Assembly (NCBI RefSeq): GCF_964340395.1
Contig: NC_135562.1
Coordinates: 2,607,001-2,671,000 of the forward strand
Reading direction: 5' to 3'
DNA from: Glandiceps talaboti
Lineage: Eukaryota; Hemichordata; Enteropneusta; Spengelidae
DNA: 64,000 nt
In this document: one piece after another, positions 37,985-50,539 of the stretch
Layout: every line of letters starts with the position of its first letter
Position numbering within the stretch: the stretch's first letter is position 1
The notes under the pieces: generated by a model
Seen by the model: only the letters and a program-made list of their open reading frames with translations
Databases searched by the model: none
Told to the model about the DNA's origin: nothing
Made by a program: the position numbers and the translations under genes

Positions 37985-38345
37985 GGCTATGTTGCATGCT
38001 CCATATCATGTCAATGTGAAAGTGTCAATTCGATTTAGCATGCCCAGTCAGTCCAAGGCTTTCCCGGAGACTGCTGGTAACATAGTATCTGCAGGTTCCA
38101 TGTGTTTAATCGTGCCCAGCTGTCCGAGTCATTACTCCAGAGTACCCCCAAAATTCACACTCGTCTTGTGAGTGAACCAGTGCTGAGTGATACAGCCTAC
38201 CTGTCAAGACTGTAGAACACTCACCGTGGGTCTGGGTAAGGGTTGGTCACAGGAAACTTCCCCATCCCCAGTTGGATTCGAAGCCATAGCCTCTCGATTA
38301 ATCTCGAACACTAATCACTATGCCACATGGAGCCGGTGTTATACG
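37985..38345 (-). repeat. tRNA-derived SINE-like element
   Basis: On the minus strand, from about 38340, the sequence reads GGCTCCATGTGGCATAGTGA followed by TTAGTG, and further on GGCTATGGCTTCGAATCC. These resemble the RNA polymerase III A box (TGGCnnAGTGG) and B box (GGTTCGAATCC) at tRNA-like spacing. Downstream is a non-tRNA body of about 250 bp. The B box has a one-base departure and the fold is incomplete, so this is a SINE head and not a functional tRNA. The far end is uncertain. Confidence 0.6.
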
Positions 38346-39476
38346 ACGTTTGTGAAATATTGGAAAGGAGAAGGGTATTCGATAAAGGGTTGCTATGGAA
38401 GACGAGTATACCCTAGGGGTCGATAAACGGATGCTATGGAAGAGTCACCTATTTAGGATTGGTTGCCGTTAATGAGTAGCCCGTACATAGAGAGTGGAGT
38501 ATCATGGTGTCTACTGTACGACTCTGAATATCCCATGTCCTTAAAGAACTCCGTTGGAGCATTACGTACAATCAATGTTGCCACGAAACGTACGGGGGTA
38601 AACTTCCATATAGTATTCCCTGTCCTATCAGATGCCCATGCACACAGATTGGTTTACGTATGTTATCCATATCTTACACTACACAGTGCCGATATCAAGC
38701 CCTTCCCTTGTATTTCGGACTAGGAGAAAACCCCTAAACCTGTAACATCCCATTCCTCTAAGTAAAAAACCCCAAAACGTACGTATCCTTACATATAAAG
38801 TGTGCAATCTGTAATCCGGTGGGCGCTCTAAGACATGTACATAGTATGGGCCCTTGATTGAACCGGTGACACCTTTCTCTGAATACGGTAGAGGCAATGG
38901 AAGAAATATTACAAATTGCAATTATTGGTTGAACTTTAAATAACAAAAACAATAGCATGTAGCCCGCCAGTTAGACAATTTTTGTTCTCTTGGCAATTGA
39001 ACACCTTGTTATCAAGAACAGACTGAGGACATGCTAAGACACTAGAAGACACGACATATTATAAGCTATGGTATGATTTACCGTTAAGGTAAATATGTGT
39101 TACCATGGTGACACACAAGACTAGCAAAATATGCAACTGCTGTCCAGTCAGTATATAGAATACACGTAGTAATACAATTTAGACGTCCTTGTTAAGTTTA
39201 ATATTGCCATCTATATAAACTGGCGGGTGTTCGCTAAAACTCTCTTATGACGATCTCTTTAAATCCAGTCAAATTAGAATTAAATAAGAGTGTTCTACAT
39301 AATTCAAATGGAGAACCGAAAAGACAGCCAGTGAGCCCAAGGCGGATTAAGAACTACTATATATGTATCATACAAACTAAGCCACGTAAAAAGCTGGCGT
39401 CATTTGTGTACTGATATACACCCCTTAGGCGAAATGGAAATTTCAAAGTTGTTTAAAAAAAGAAATCATCTTTCCC

Positions 39477-39571
<95 letters not shown>

Positions 39572-39573
39572 TG

Positions 39574-39650
<77 letters not shown>
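39477..39650. repeat. (AGT)n trinucleotide array
   Basis: About 58 AGT units with a central GGT interruption. Poly-Val and poly-Thr frames are artefacts. Confidence 0.98.
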
Positions 39651-39651
<1 letters not shown>

Positions 39652-40086
39652 CTAACAGTAGAAATACTAGCTTTGCAAATGACTAGGATTATTATAATGA
39701 GACAGAACAGAGGGTATATGGTTGCCCATGTCATATACATGTACATTGTCAGAAAGTGATATATGTAGTCATTATAACCAAAGTCCACTTATCAGCTCAT
39801 GACAATTTTGTGTCATATATACATGAACGGAGCAATTAACCAAGCCTGGAATGCCAGCCCCGCGTATTCATAATTCATCTAGTAAGTATTATTAGTGGGG
39901 AACACCACTCCGGGAAATGAAGACATTCTAATAAACTCTTTGTTCTGTGGAATTATTTCTTTATTGCGCATGAGATAAATTTTGCTTAATTGGTAGGAAA
40001 CAGCAAATTGAAAATTGCTTTATTTTCCCAACAGTGGTCCTGCACTGTCTATCTGATTTATCAAGAATTAGATAAACTCACAATAA

Positions 40087-40722
40087 TCATGATTCCTAAG
40101 TGCTTATTACCTTCATATAAATAGTCATGACTCCTAAGTGCTTATTACCTTCATATAAATAGTCATGACTCCTTAGTGCTTATTACCTTCATATAAATAG
40201 TCATGACTCCTTAGTGCTTATTACCTTCATATAAATAGTCATGACTCCTAAGTGCTTATTACCTTCATATAAATAGTCATGACTCCTTAGTGCTTATTAC
40301 CTTCATATAAATAGTCATGACTCCTAAGTGCTTATTACCTTCATATAAATAGTCATGACTCCTAAGTGCTTATTACCTTCATATAAATAGTCATGACTCC
40401 TTAGTGCTTATTACCTTCATATAAATAGTCATGACTCCTTAGTGCTTATTACCTTCATATAAATAGTCATGACTCCTAAGTGCTTATTACCTTCATATAA
40501 ATAGTCATGACTCCTTAGTGCTTATTACCTTCATATAAATAGTCATGACTCCTTAGTGCTTATTACCTTCATATAAATAGTCATGACTCCTAAGTGCTTA
40601 TTACCTTCATATAAATAGTCATGACTCCTTAGTGCTTATTACCTTCATATAAATAGTCATGACTCCTAAGTGCTTATTACCTTCATATAAATAGTCATGA
40701 CTCCTAAGTATTTATTAACCCC
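40087..40722 (+). repeat. 38-bp minisatellite, 16 full units plus one partial
   Basis: The unit is TCATGACTCCTAAGTGCTTA followed by TTACCTTCATATAAATAG. All sixteen full units are exactly 38 bp, and starts fall at 40087 + 38n. Units differ almost only at one base (CCTAAG or CCTTAG). In order they read A A T T A T A A T T A T T A T A A, so units 1-6 and 7-12 are the same six-unit block. Confidence 0.97.
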
Positions 40723-40769
40723 CAACCATGTAAATATTAACAAACTAAAACACTCAACCCAAAGGCCAA

Positions 40770-41362
40770 AGAAAAGTGTGTGATTCCGATAACGCCCAAT
40801 TTCAAAACAGAATGGGTAGGTAGGGAATTGTTTATCTTTTTTGGGGGGATCTGGTTCAGGATTTACATAGCGGTCAAGACAGATCTCTCATCGTTGTCTT
40901 CGCACCTTCCGGATGATATGCAGACAACTTTGTGTGTTACCACATGGGCCAGCGAGCATGTAATTGATTGATAGATTGAGTGATCGAATTATTGATTGAT
41001 TTATTATTTGGTAGAATGATTGATCGATTGAGTGATCAATATCACACACAAAATAAGTTATATTGCACCACAAAAATTGATCATTCAATCGGTCAATCGT
41101 TCAACCAAATGACAAATCAATCAATCAATAAATCGATAGATCGATCGATCAATTATATGCTCGCTGGCCCCTCTAATGCTACCTTATTTTCTGCCATGTT
41201 TTGATCACAAGACGATAACGTCGTCAAATCTCAGTATTTCTCTCTCGGTTTTCCAAATTGTTTCGATTTTTCAATATTTTTTTATTGCCTGTAAAAAAAG
41301 TTTGGGGTCGGCAGTTAAAATCTAGGTTGGGTCGGATGAACCGGAGCCAAACAATTATTGTT
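40770..41362. repeat. Dispersed element, family C (long copy carrying a nested palindrome)
   Basis: The left end GTGTGATTCCGATAACGCCC and right end GGAGCCAAACAATTATTGTT match the ends of a shorter copy at 46298-46626 (GTGTGGTTCCGATTACGCTC and GGAACCAAACAATTATTTTT). Both have GGTAGGTAG near the left and GGGTCGG near the right. The ends form an imperfect inverted repeat. Confidence 0.65.
40946..41170. repeat. 225-bp palindromic element nested in family C
   Basis: GGGCCAGCGAGCATGTAATT at the left pairs with AATTATATGCTCGCTGGCCC at the right. Pairing continues through GATTGAT-type repeats for most of the length. It is absent from the shorter family C copy, consistent with later insertion. Confidence 0.8.
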
Positions 41363-41920
41363 ATTGCTAACATTCCGACAATTATGAAACAGTATTCTTA
41401 GACATCGAAAAAATCAATTAGTTGAGATTTAAATTTGACAGGTAAAAGTATTACACAAGGATTTGCAGAGGATTGTTTACTAATTAAAGAAATTCAGCTC
41501 TGTATGAGGGAAAGTTGGAATATTAATGTCAATGTACAGAATGCACGTGTATATTCTAAAGAACAAGCAGCGAGGTAGCTAACAATTACAATAAATGAGA
41601 AAATCAAAAATCTATAATTTCGATCTTTATACTAACATTCACGATCATTTCACTACATCATATATGGGATGAGGGAGGGGGTCAAAGGTGACCGCCTCAT
41701 CTTCCAAAGCAAGAAAATAAACATCAGCCTAGCTACTACATGTAATTGCCGTGACGCAAATCGCATCCTTGAACGTCGTGTAGATCATAGAAATAGCTAT
41801 GAATGTACGGTTATAGTTAGTACGAATGTTGCCCTAGGACGGTGGAGAACTCATTTGTGGACGTTATTTTCACAAATGCTATGCAACTCCTACTACGATT
41901 ATTCTGGCTTCACATCAACT

Positions 41921-42145
<225 letters not shown>

Positions 42146-42944
42146 CTGTTATAGTATACAAGTTTGTATTTTGGGGTTAATATTATGTGTATATAGTTTT
42201 CATGATATCACTTATGTTAATGGTGTTTTACAAAGCTCCATTCAGTCATAATTATTAATTATGATGTTGTTATATTCTATGTATTTGACCTTAAGAAGAG
42301 AGAAAATCTTAACCTGTGATATAAAATTATAAGAATTTCCAAGCTTGCATTTTGGTCCGATGGCCATGCATGTATGAATAACCAATATATAGAGATCTAT
42401 ATAGATACAGTAAATCAGACACAGTCCTGTTTTTAGGGGGGGGGGGGTTGAATGGTTGTTTGAATAATTTGTAACCATGATGTATAAGACTAGAGTGAAA
42501 AAGACGTGTTTCTTGCCAGACATTCATGATATGATATAATGGATTTGGTAACAGGAAGAATTGGCGGTAATTATGATGGATGGTATGCAGATTTAACAAG
42601 ATAGAATAAAACCACGATAAAGATAATTGCATTTCACGTGTTATCGTTCTACAAATGTGTTATATCGATGAACTATGCCTTCTGAATTGTGTAAACGTAG
42701 TGGTTGTCATAACGACAGAACACATGAGCCAAATGATCACGCCATGAGCTGGTTCTTCCTGTTCTGATTTCCACTGTGCGGAAGATCTTTGACCATTTGG
42801 ATTAAAATCAGATCAAGCTCGCTTCATGTTATTTTAATAGGCGTAGTTCACACCTAGTATGTTTGTGCTCTAGTATGATGATAGTGAGAGTGAAGATGCC
42901 AACCTGCTACTACGTTTGAATAGTAAACAAAATAAAAGCATGGA

Positions 42945-43495
42945 ACCTGAAACAAAATATCGTTTGACTCGACAACAAAGATCTTACTATCATAAAACAC
43001 TAATACATTTTATCGTCTGGCTCTACAAAATATCTTACCATCAGATCTATTTGTCGAGCAAAACAACAAAATGTACCAATGTTATTATACGTGAGCTATT
43101 TGTTCACTGAGCAAGAAGGTAAAATGTAACAATGATAGTGTGATTTTTTTGTTCAGCAAGAAGGTAAAATGTAGCAATGAGAGTAAGGTTTTTGTTCAGC
43201 AAGAAGGTAAAATGTAGCAATGTTAGTAAGGTTTTTGTTCAGCAAGAAGGTAAAATGTAGCAATTAATGTTAGTAAGGTTTTTGTTCAGCATGAAGGTAA
43301 ACTGTAGCAATGATAGTACGGGGGGGGGGGTGTTCAGCAAGAAGGTAAAAATGTACCAATGTTAGTAAGGTTTTTGTTTAGCAAGAAGGTAAAATGTAGC
43401 ACTGATAGTAAAGATTTTGTTCAGCAAGAAGGTAAAGTGTAGCAATGTTAGTAAGGTTTTTGTTCAGTAAGAAGGTAAAATGCAGCAAATCTAAA
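42945..43495. repeat. Foldback element, 43-bp-motif family, with expanded right arm
   Basis: The left end CCTGAAACAAAATATCGTTT is followed by two motif units in left-arm orientation. From about 43070, roughly nine units run in right-arm orientation (TTTTTGTTCAGCAAGAAGGT, then AAAATGTAGCAATGTTAGTA). One unit near 43318 has a run of ten Gs in place of its T run. The closing GTTTCAGG terminus is not clear. Confidence 0.8.
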
Positions 43496-43499
43496 ACTG

Positions 43500-45090
43500 A
43501 ATGCTATTTTCATAAAGAAAACTAATATAACACTCACTAGCAAAGGACTTCCCTTCAATTGCGCCCCTACATGGTGAATCATAGAAAACTGGTATGTGAT
43601 CTACGGTTTTAGGGGATGATTCCCGGTTTTAGTATCTGATTTAACTGTTTCAATAGTTGACTACCGTCTCTACCCTATCCCTGTAGGAAGGTTCGAACAA
43701 ATGAACTCGGGTATCAGGTAAATTGGCCACGTTTAACTTTAACATTAATAACACGTGGTGGCTGGACTGTCAAATAGACAAGAGATTCTGTCACCGTAAA
43801 TTATAATATCATTACATGACATGCAGAAAATGGTTGCGACGAAAGCGTCATGATCACCCCTGAACTTGAAATAGTCGGTACTTCTAATCAAAAAATGGGT
43901 CACTCATTCGACGATGCAAAGTACATACACGGCATACGAGTAGAAGTTTCTCCTAAGATCACGTTTTCATCATCTTTTTTGTGTAATACCGGTCTTCACC
44001 TTAGTTCTTGGCCTCTGTTATCTTCACTTCATTTTAATCCTCGAGGTCATGGTCAATATACCTGTATACTAAAATAACGAAGAGCGTGCTCTACAAAAAC
44101 GTTTCCACGTCAGTTGTGATCCTCTCCGAGATCTCGACCCACATGAGTGTGTGTGTGTGTGTGTGGGGGGGGGGGGGGTATCCCTCAAAATACATACGTC
44201 GATGTTTTGATATAATGTGTGTGTGTTTAGCGGAAATCATATTTGTGCAGAGTTTATATCACGATAAATCATTTGTTGTTGCTATCACGGGGTAGGAATA
44301 GAGACAGTAAATGTGATATTGGACCCCGTTGTCGTACACTAGAACTCGATCTCAGTTCAAGTACTTTGTCAAGAAAACACATTTTCAATTATAGTATATT
44401 ATACTATGAAATTTGATACATTTTGCAAGTAAACTCATACGGTCTAATATCTTATGAAAGCCTGTGTCAAACTACGTTTAATGACAGTTTATATTACTAC
44501 GTAACGTTTTATTCCGAAAATGATGTAGGCTTGGGGTTTCACTCATGGAACATTACGTTTTTGACACAAAGATAGACATATTTCAACTCTAGACAAACAA
44601 TAACAGAGACACAACAAACACAACAGGATTCTTTGCCCAAATAACATTGAACACTGATAAACATTGATATTCTTTCACAGCACAGTAGAAAGTGACTTCT
44701 AATGAAAACGTTACACATGGACTTGATGATTTTAATGGCTGCAATTGTTTATTTTCCAACTGATAATCAACATTTAAACTTGAATACTTCTAAATCCCAC
44801 TGTGTACGGCACCTATGTAACTTATTCATTAGAAGTTGTCTGAGGGTGTGTAAAAATGTCATGTTGCATGAATGAAACGCCAAGCCTACATCATTTTTTA
44901 TAATTAGCTGTTTTCCGTTAGTAGTATAATCAACGTTATATTTTGATCACGGTTGAATAATCTCAACTGCCATAACAATATAGTGATTAAAAACAACAAT
45001 AACAAACACAAACTAATAATAATATATGCATGTCATAAATTAATGGCATTAAAATCTTCGAATTCACGTATCCAGATACTGATGATAACA
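43500..45090. other. Intergenic sequence with a GT/G tract
   Basis: A (GT)n tract followed by about 15 Gs lies at 44148-44178. No gene is supported. Confidence 0.4.
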
Positions 45091-45097
45091 AAATGTT

Positions 45098-45195
45098 CAC
45101 ATACATACATACATACATACATACATACATACATACATACATACATACATACATACATACATACATACATACATACATACATACATACATACATA
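45098..45195. repeat. (CATA)n microsatellite
   Basis: About 24 uninterrupted CATA units. Confidence 0.98.
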
Positions 45196-45629
45196 GACGT
45201 TATTGATAACAAAATTCACGTACACGAACATTGATGATAACGACAACGTCACCTGTACAGATATAATTAATGATAACACGAAATTATAAAAACTTAAATT
45301 GCGTAGAAATTGATTGTGAAACAGTGAATGCCTGTCGATCGACGAAGAGGAACGCGTTAACCGTTACCATACACGTCACGACTTGTTACAAAGACATCGA
45401 CCTCGCAGGTACACACGTCACCGTCTCAATCTCTTCATAACTTTGCTTTGAAATACTCCTATAGTGAACATTTAATGGTTTTTATAGAGTAGCCTTAAAT
45501 ACAAATTATTCATGACACAAAGGTAGTAACTTACTTTTAATTTGTTTTGTTTGAAATTAGTAGTTTTGGCATAGTTATATGCACGTCCACCTTCCAGTTA
45601 TAGTCCCTGGTGGACCAATTTAGGAAGTG

Positions 45630-46024
45630 AAGACTACAAGGTACAAGGTATAATGTACAAAGTATAGGGTACAAGGTACAAGGTATAGGGGGTACAGGGT
45701 ATATGGTACAAGGTACAAGGTACAAGGTATAGGGTATAGGGGGTACAAGGTATATGGTACAAGGTACAAGGTACAAGGTATAGGGTACAAGGTATAGGGT
45801 ACAAGGTACAAGGTATAGGGTACAAGGTATAGGGTACAAGGTACAAGGTAAAGGGTACAATTGCAAGGTACAAGGTATAGGGTACAAGGTACAAGGTATA
45901 AGGTACAAAGTATAAGGTAAAGGGTACAATTGCAAGGTACAAGGTACAAGGTATAGGGTACAAGGTACAAGGTATAAGGTACAAAGTATAAGGTACAAGG
46001 TACAAGGTACAAGGTACAAGGTAT
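45630..46024. repeat. Heptamer minisatellite (GGTACAA / GGTATAG)
   Basis: About 55 seven-base units, mostly AAGGTAC-type or GGTATAG-type. GGGTACAATTGCAAGGTACA occurs twice about 67 bases apart, showing a higher-order duplication. Three long Leu-Val-Pro-Cys-Thr frames on the minus strand exist because 7 is not a multiple of 3 and no phase contains a stop; they are not genes. Confidence 0.95.
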
Positions 46025-46297
46025 ATAATATTAAGCAAAATATTGTAAATGTAATTTAGTAATACATATACATGCTCTGCAAAAATAATACGGACAAAAA
46101 ATGATTTAATATTAAAGACTTTATTCATATTAATTCCACCCTAAAAACTTGTCAGCTTTGAATCCCTGATGAACGATGTACTCGAATTCAAAGAAGGGGG
46201 AGGCGTTCGCTGCACGTCCACTATTGCAAGTTACAGAAAGGGCAATATCAGTCTTACGATCTAATAACGTTGTGTTCTTCTTGACAGTTCAGGCCTA

Positions 46298-46626
46298 ATA
46301 AAAAAATTGTGTGGTTCCGATTACGCTCAATTTTCGATTAGGTGGTAGGTAGATTTTTTTATTTTAAATTTGTTTTATTATATTTTTTTCATGTGTGTGT
46401 GAGTGTCTAGTTCAGGTTTCCATTGTTTTCCAAATGATCTCTGTGTTGTTTATTTCTTCCTATCAGATGTACAGCCATTACAGATTGGAAGAATAGTTTT
46501 ATATTGTCTTTTTAAGTTTACGCATCCACTATTTCTTGTGAGACTTCACAATTTTTGCGATTTCTTTTTCTCGAGTACGTAAAAATGTTAAGGGTCGGGT
46601 AATACCGGAACCAAACAATTATTTTT
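46298..46626. repeat. Dispersed element, family C (short copy)
   Basis: The terminal sequences are shared with 40770-41362, but the middle differs and lacks the nested palindrome. Confidence 0.65.
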
Positions 46627-46671
46627 AAGGCCTCACCTCATATAGCCTTATAGGATGGTGTGTTTTACATA

Positions 46672-46765
46672 TTTATGACGTCACTCACACATTTACGTGA
46701 CGTTACTCACAATTTATGTGGTGTCACTCAATTTATGTGGTGTCACTCACATTTATGCGTCGCAT
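46672..46765 (+). repeat. Short tandem array of TGACGTCACTCAC-like units
   Basis: Four diverged units of 20-25 bp share (G/T)TCACTCA and ATTTA(C/T)G. The first contains TGACGTCAC. Confidence 0.7.
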
Positions 46766-46769
46766 ATGC

Positions 46770-47755
46770 GCACAAATTATTGAAAGTTTGACAATTTTCG
46801 CATAACGAAATCGGCGATGTTAGCAAGGTAAGAATTGAAAAAATAGATAGTTTGGTAAAATTCTATTTCACCTGCAAAGTTGATTTTGATCTCTGTTTTA
46901 CATTATTTACCATAATAACCATATAATGGTGACTTTTGTATGACATCGTGATATTTTGCAGCGATGCCTGTACAGTTGTCATAGAAACGTATCCAAATAG
47001 AGCGATATAATATATAAATATACGAAAAGTCAAAATTTAGCCACTTTTACCCAACCATTAATTGATCAGGTAGCAAGCACCATTTCTTTTAAGTAATATA
47101 TCTTAAGAAAAAAAGGGAAAAACCAAAGTAATGTATTGTATCAAGCTATATGGTATAGCATGCATGAAATTTAAGTGTAGAACATAGATTATTGTGTCAT
47201 GATGTACACAATCGAGACGACAAATCAGAATCCATATATATGTATATATATACACATATAGCTGCGGTGCACGTGATTTTCTTACTGTAATTCTACGATT
47301 TTACCTAAGGCAATATTATCTGATACGCATGAAATATATCATTGAAGTCATGCACAGCCCAGACAAAGCCTACCCTCGCAGTTTTGATGATTACCCTTTC
47401 AAGTCCGTGACGATCAAAAGATTTTAAAATCTAACCTTTCACACTTATCGGTCAATTTACCGAACAATTTGTAATGCTATAGATGGTTATATAAGTACGA
47501 GGTGAACATCGGAAGGAGTGTTATTAGTCAAATAATGACAAGGTTAAGTGTATTCTAAATTTGAACTCACCATGACCTTTGACCTCTCCATGACCTACTC
47601 TTCACTTAGTCCCCCGATCTGTATTAAAGGTACGTTTGAAGTGGAACATTTACTTGAGTCACTGTGAAGGATATCCGTCCTCTCCTCGTCAAATCTAAGT
47701 AATCTCATTGGAATGAAAGATCCATTTCTAATTGCTAATATATTGATTTCAGGTG
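46770..47755. other. Intergenic sequence, nothing recognised
   Basis: AT-rich, with a TATATA-rich patch near 47236. No exon is supported. Confidence 0.35.
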
Positions 47756-47757
47756 AC

Positions 47758-47985
47758 TAAAGGAGCCTTCAGTAATTAAATACAAGGAGGGAAAACACTT
47801 TCTACAAATCGGTCCTCGGGGAGAGCTATCTTTAAGACAAATTAGGGGAGGGTCAAATTTTATTTTGAGTCTGACTCACTTTTGTATTTAACCTTTCATT
47901 ATTTTGTGATTTTGGCCTAATCCCACAGACCAGACTTGATTTTCCCGACACCATCCCCTTGTAATGATTACTGAAGGCTCCCTTA
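47758..47985. repeat. MITE-like element, family D (short copy)
   Basis: The left end AAAGGAGCCTTCAGTAATTA with ACAAGGAGGG matches the right end, which reads CCATCCCCTTG and then GATTACTGAAGGCTCCCTT. The terminal inverted repeat is about 33 bp with few mismatches. TA at both outer edges fits a TA target duplication, as made by Tc1/mariner-type elements. Confidence 0.8.
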
Positions 47986-48140
47986 CTATATCAGATTGTG
48001 ATTTATAGACGATTGTGTGTTGTTGACATCCTGCCCTTATATAATAACATACATTGTCTTCTCAATCAGATAGGATTATCTTTTGTTCGTATTGTGATTT
48101 GTTTGATTGATATCTTTATAATAAGTTTAGGTTTTTTTCC

Positions 48141-48142
<2 letters not shown>

Positions 48143-48171
<29 letters not shown>

Positions 48172-48258
48172 CATACATACATACATACATACACACATAC
48201 ATACATACATACATACATACATACATACATACATACATACATACATACTTACATACAT

Positions 48259-48327
<69 letters not shown>

Positions 48328-48427
48328 TACATACATACATACATACATACATACATACATACATACATACATACATACATACATACATACATACATACAT
48401 ACATGTACAGACAGACAGACAGACAGA
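48143..48427. repeat. (CATA)n with (CA)n interruptions and (GACA)n tail
   Basis: About 260 bases of CATA/CACA followed by five GACA units. The frames are artefacts. Confidence 0.98.
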
Positions 48428-48724
48428 CGTCCATGTTCGATTTAGATCTGTATACTTATATTCTTCTACATGTTTTCACTTTTAAACATTTTAAAGGTAC
48501 AACGCCCGTTTAAATACGTTTATAAAAGCCTTAAAAGTGAATGATAAAGTGTTTTACACGTTGACGCTGATAACTGCTCCTGAAGCAAAGATAGATACCG
48601 TCAGATGTTTGATTTAAAACTTAAGTTGCAACTTAAACGTTTTTTGAAACTTTTGTTCTATTTATTTATATCTGGTTGAATAAAGATTCACTTCATATTA
48701 TTGACTTAAGAACTCTAATATCAT

Positions 48725-48970
48725 ACACCCTACACAGTATTGAATCACCTGTGGTTAAACACACGTGTAGAAATACACATATTATGGTGCAATATATGCT
48801 ATCAAATTGATTTTTGGGTTTGGACCCAAAATTCAGCACCCTCAGTGAATCACGATTTCTGACCTCTAATTGACATGTGCAATATGTGATATGCAGATAT
48901 TTTAACAATTTTCAGTTAATGAAAGTATTGTTGGTTGTCTAATGAAAAAAATTATACAACAGTTGCAGCT
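48725..48970 (-). repeat. Dispersed element, family E (copy 3, inverted)
   Basis: GGGTTTGGACCCAAAATTCA, then GCACCCTCAGTGAATCACGA, and a right end CAGTTGCAGCT. In reverse complement these match copies 2 and 4. Confidence 0.7.
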
Positions 48971-48974
48971 ATTG

Positions 48975-50195
48975 CTACACACAGAAAATGATCAACATCC
49001 TTATACTCGACCTGACATCAAACACCATTTTTTAGATCTGTTATTTTTAAGTTTCCCTCTAGCGAATTGTATCAATTGTTCAAAGATCACTATGTAATAA
49101 CGTTTCTAATAGAGCATCAACATATATCACACGGTGCGTCTCCAAATTTGCTGACGAAAAATACACTTTAATGATCGCTGGTCAATGAGACAGGGTTCTG
49201 GTGACGATAACAGTAGAACGCCCTCAAGTGTTCAACACATTTTATGTCTTCCTCGATAGTCGTTTTTCTATTTGTTTGACTTATGAACAAATCAAGATAT
49301 AAATCAATAACTTATTCAGTGTGATATTAAATTAAAAATGATAACGATTTGTCCGAAAATAGTCTTGGTCACGACACCTGCCCGGAGCCTAAACAACTGT
49401 TCAATGTACCGTTTCCTGTTCACACCATTCAAGTGATAATCAATACCAGATTTAAATTAACAAACTCTTTTAAAAGTTTGATGAAATCCTATATATGTTC
49501 CTTTTTTATTCACACTTCCTCATTCTATTTTGTGTATAGTTTCAATAGATATGAAGTCGTCGGGGTATTTTCATATAATAACATGTCCTGATTGAAAGAG
49601 TATAAGCGTGGTACGTCTGTAGCTGGAGGAGAAATGTCGTTTTTTTGGAAGGTAAGATAATACAGCTGTTCCTTCCGACAAGGAGACCGTGTTAGCGATT
49701 AATTTTACAACACGTTTGATAGAATGTCAAGGCAATATTTGATCACGTGAGGCGGGCTTGACAGATGTTGTGTACACGTGAAAGTCGGTCAAGGCCCAAA
49801 AGCTATCACAGCATGATTCCAAAGTTAAAATACTTACATTTTAGTATTAAAATACTTACATTTTAGTGTGTTGTTCACCATTCATTGTTAATGTTATTTC
49901 CGGATCCTCAGTATTATTTTTAGTCAAATTGCCTGTTATACATCTACTTTATTATCTTTTCACATAATATCGTATCACCGAATCATTGTGTTGCGACATA
50001 TTTTATCGTGTACTGCACTACGCTGAGTTGTGCTGCACTGTTACATACTGTGTTGCAAAATGTCACACTGCATTCTGGTGAATGTAAGTACACTACACCT
50101 TCCTGTGCCACATACATTGAAAAGAAAGTTCTTAAATTGCACTACACTAGACTACGCTGTAGGACTTTTTCTGTTCAATTAAAATTACTGTGCTG
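48975..50195. other. Intergenic sequence, nothing recognised
   Basis: Contains a short direct repeat of AAAATACTTACATTTTAGT near 49828-49868. No exon is supported. Confidence 0.4.
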
Positions 50196-50199
50196 TGCT

Positions 50200-50415
50200 G
50201 TGATGTGCTGTACTGCACTGCACTGTACTGTACTGTACTGTACTGTACTGTACTGTACTGTACTGTACTGTACGTATACTGTATTGTACTGTATTATACG
50301 TATAATGGACTATTCTGTACTGTACGTATATTGTATTATACTGTGTTGTACTGTACTGCACTGTACTCTACTCTACTGTACTCTACTCTACTCTACTCTA
50401 CTCTACTCTACTCTG
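50200..50415. repeat. (CTGTA)n then (CTCTA)n pentamer array
   Basis: Pure CTGTA units at 50222-50272, an imperfect middle, then CTCTA units at 50368-50412. The Cys-Thr-Val-Leu-Tyr frames are artefacts. Confidence 0.95.
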
Positions 50416-50539
50416 CTGAATTCAATGTACTCATCTGAACTTTAAAGATTTTGATAGGTACACGATTGTTTGAATCTAGTTTGGTGAAATATCTATATCT
50501 ATATCCCCATTGTGCTTGTACCTTTGGACAGCACAGTGG

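Noticed and set aside
38200-38340. Functional tRNA gene.
   Set aside because: A and B boxes are present but the cloverleaf does not close, and the sequence continues into a SINE-like body.
45537-46128. 160-residue Tyr-Leu-Val-Pro-Cys-Thr-Leu repeat proteins.
   Set aside because: Heptamer repeat without stops in any phase; no start context, splice site or unique flanking domain.
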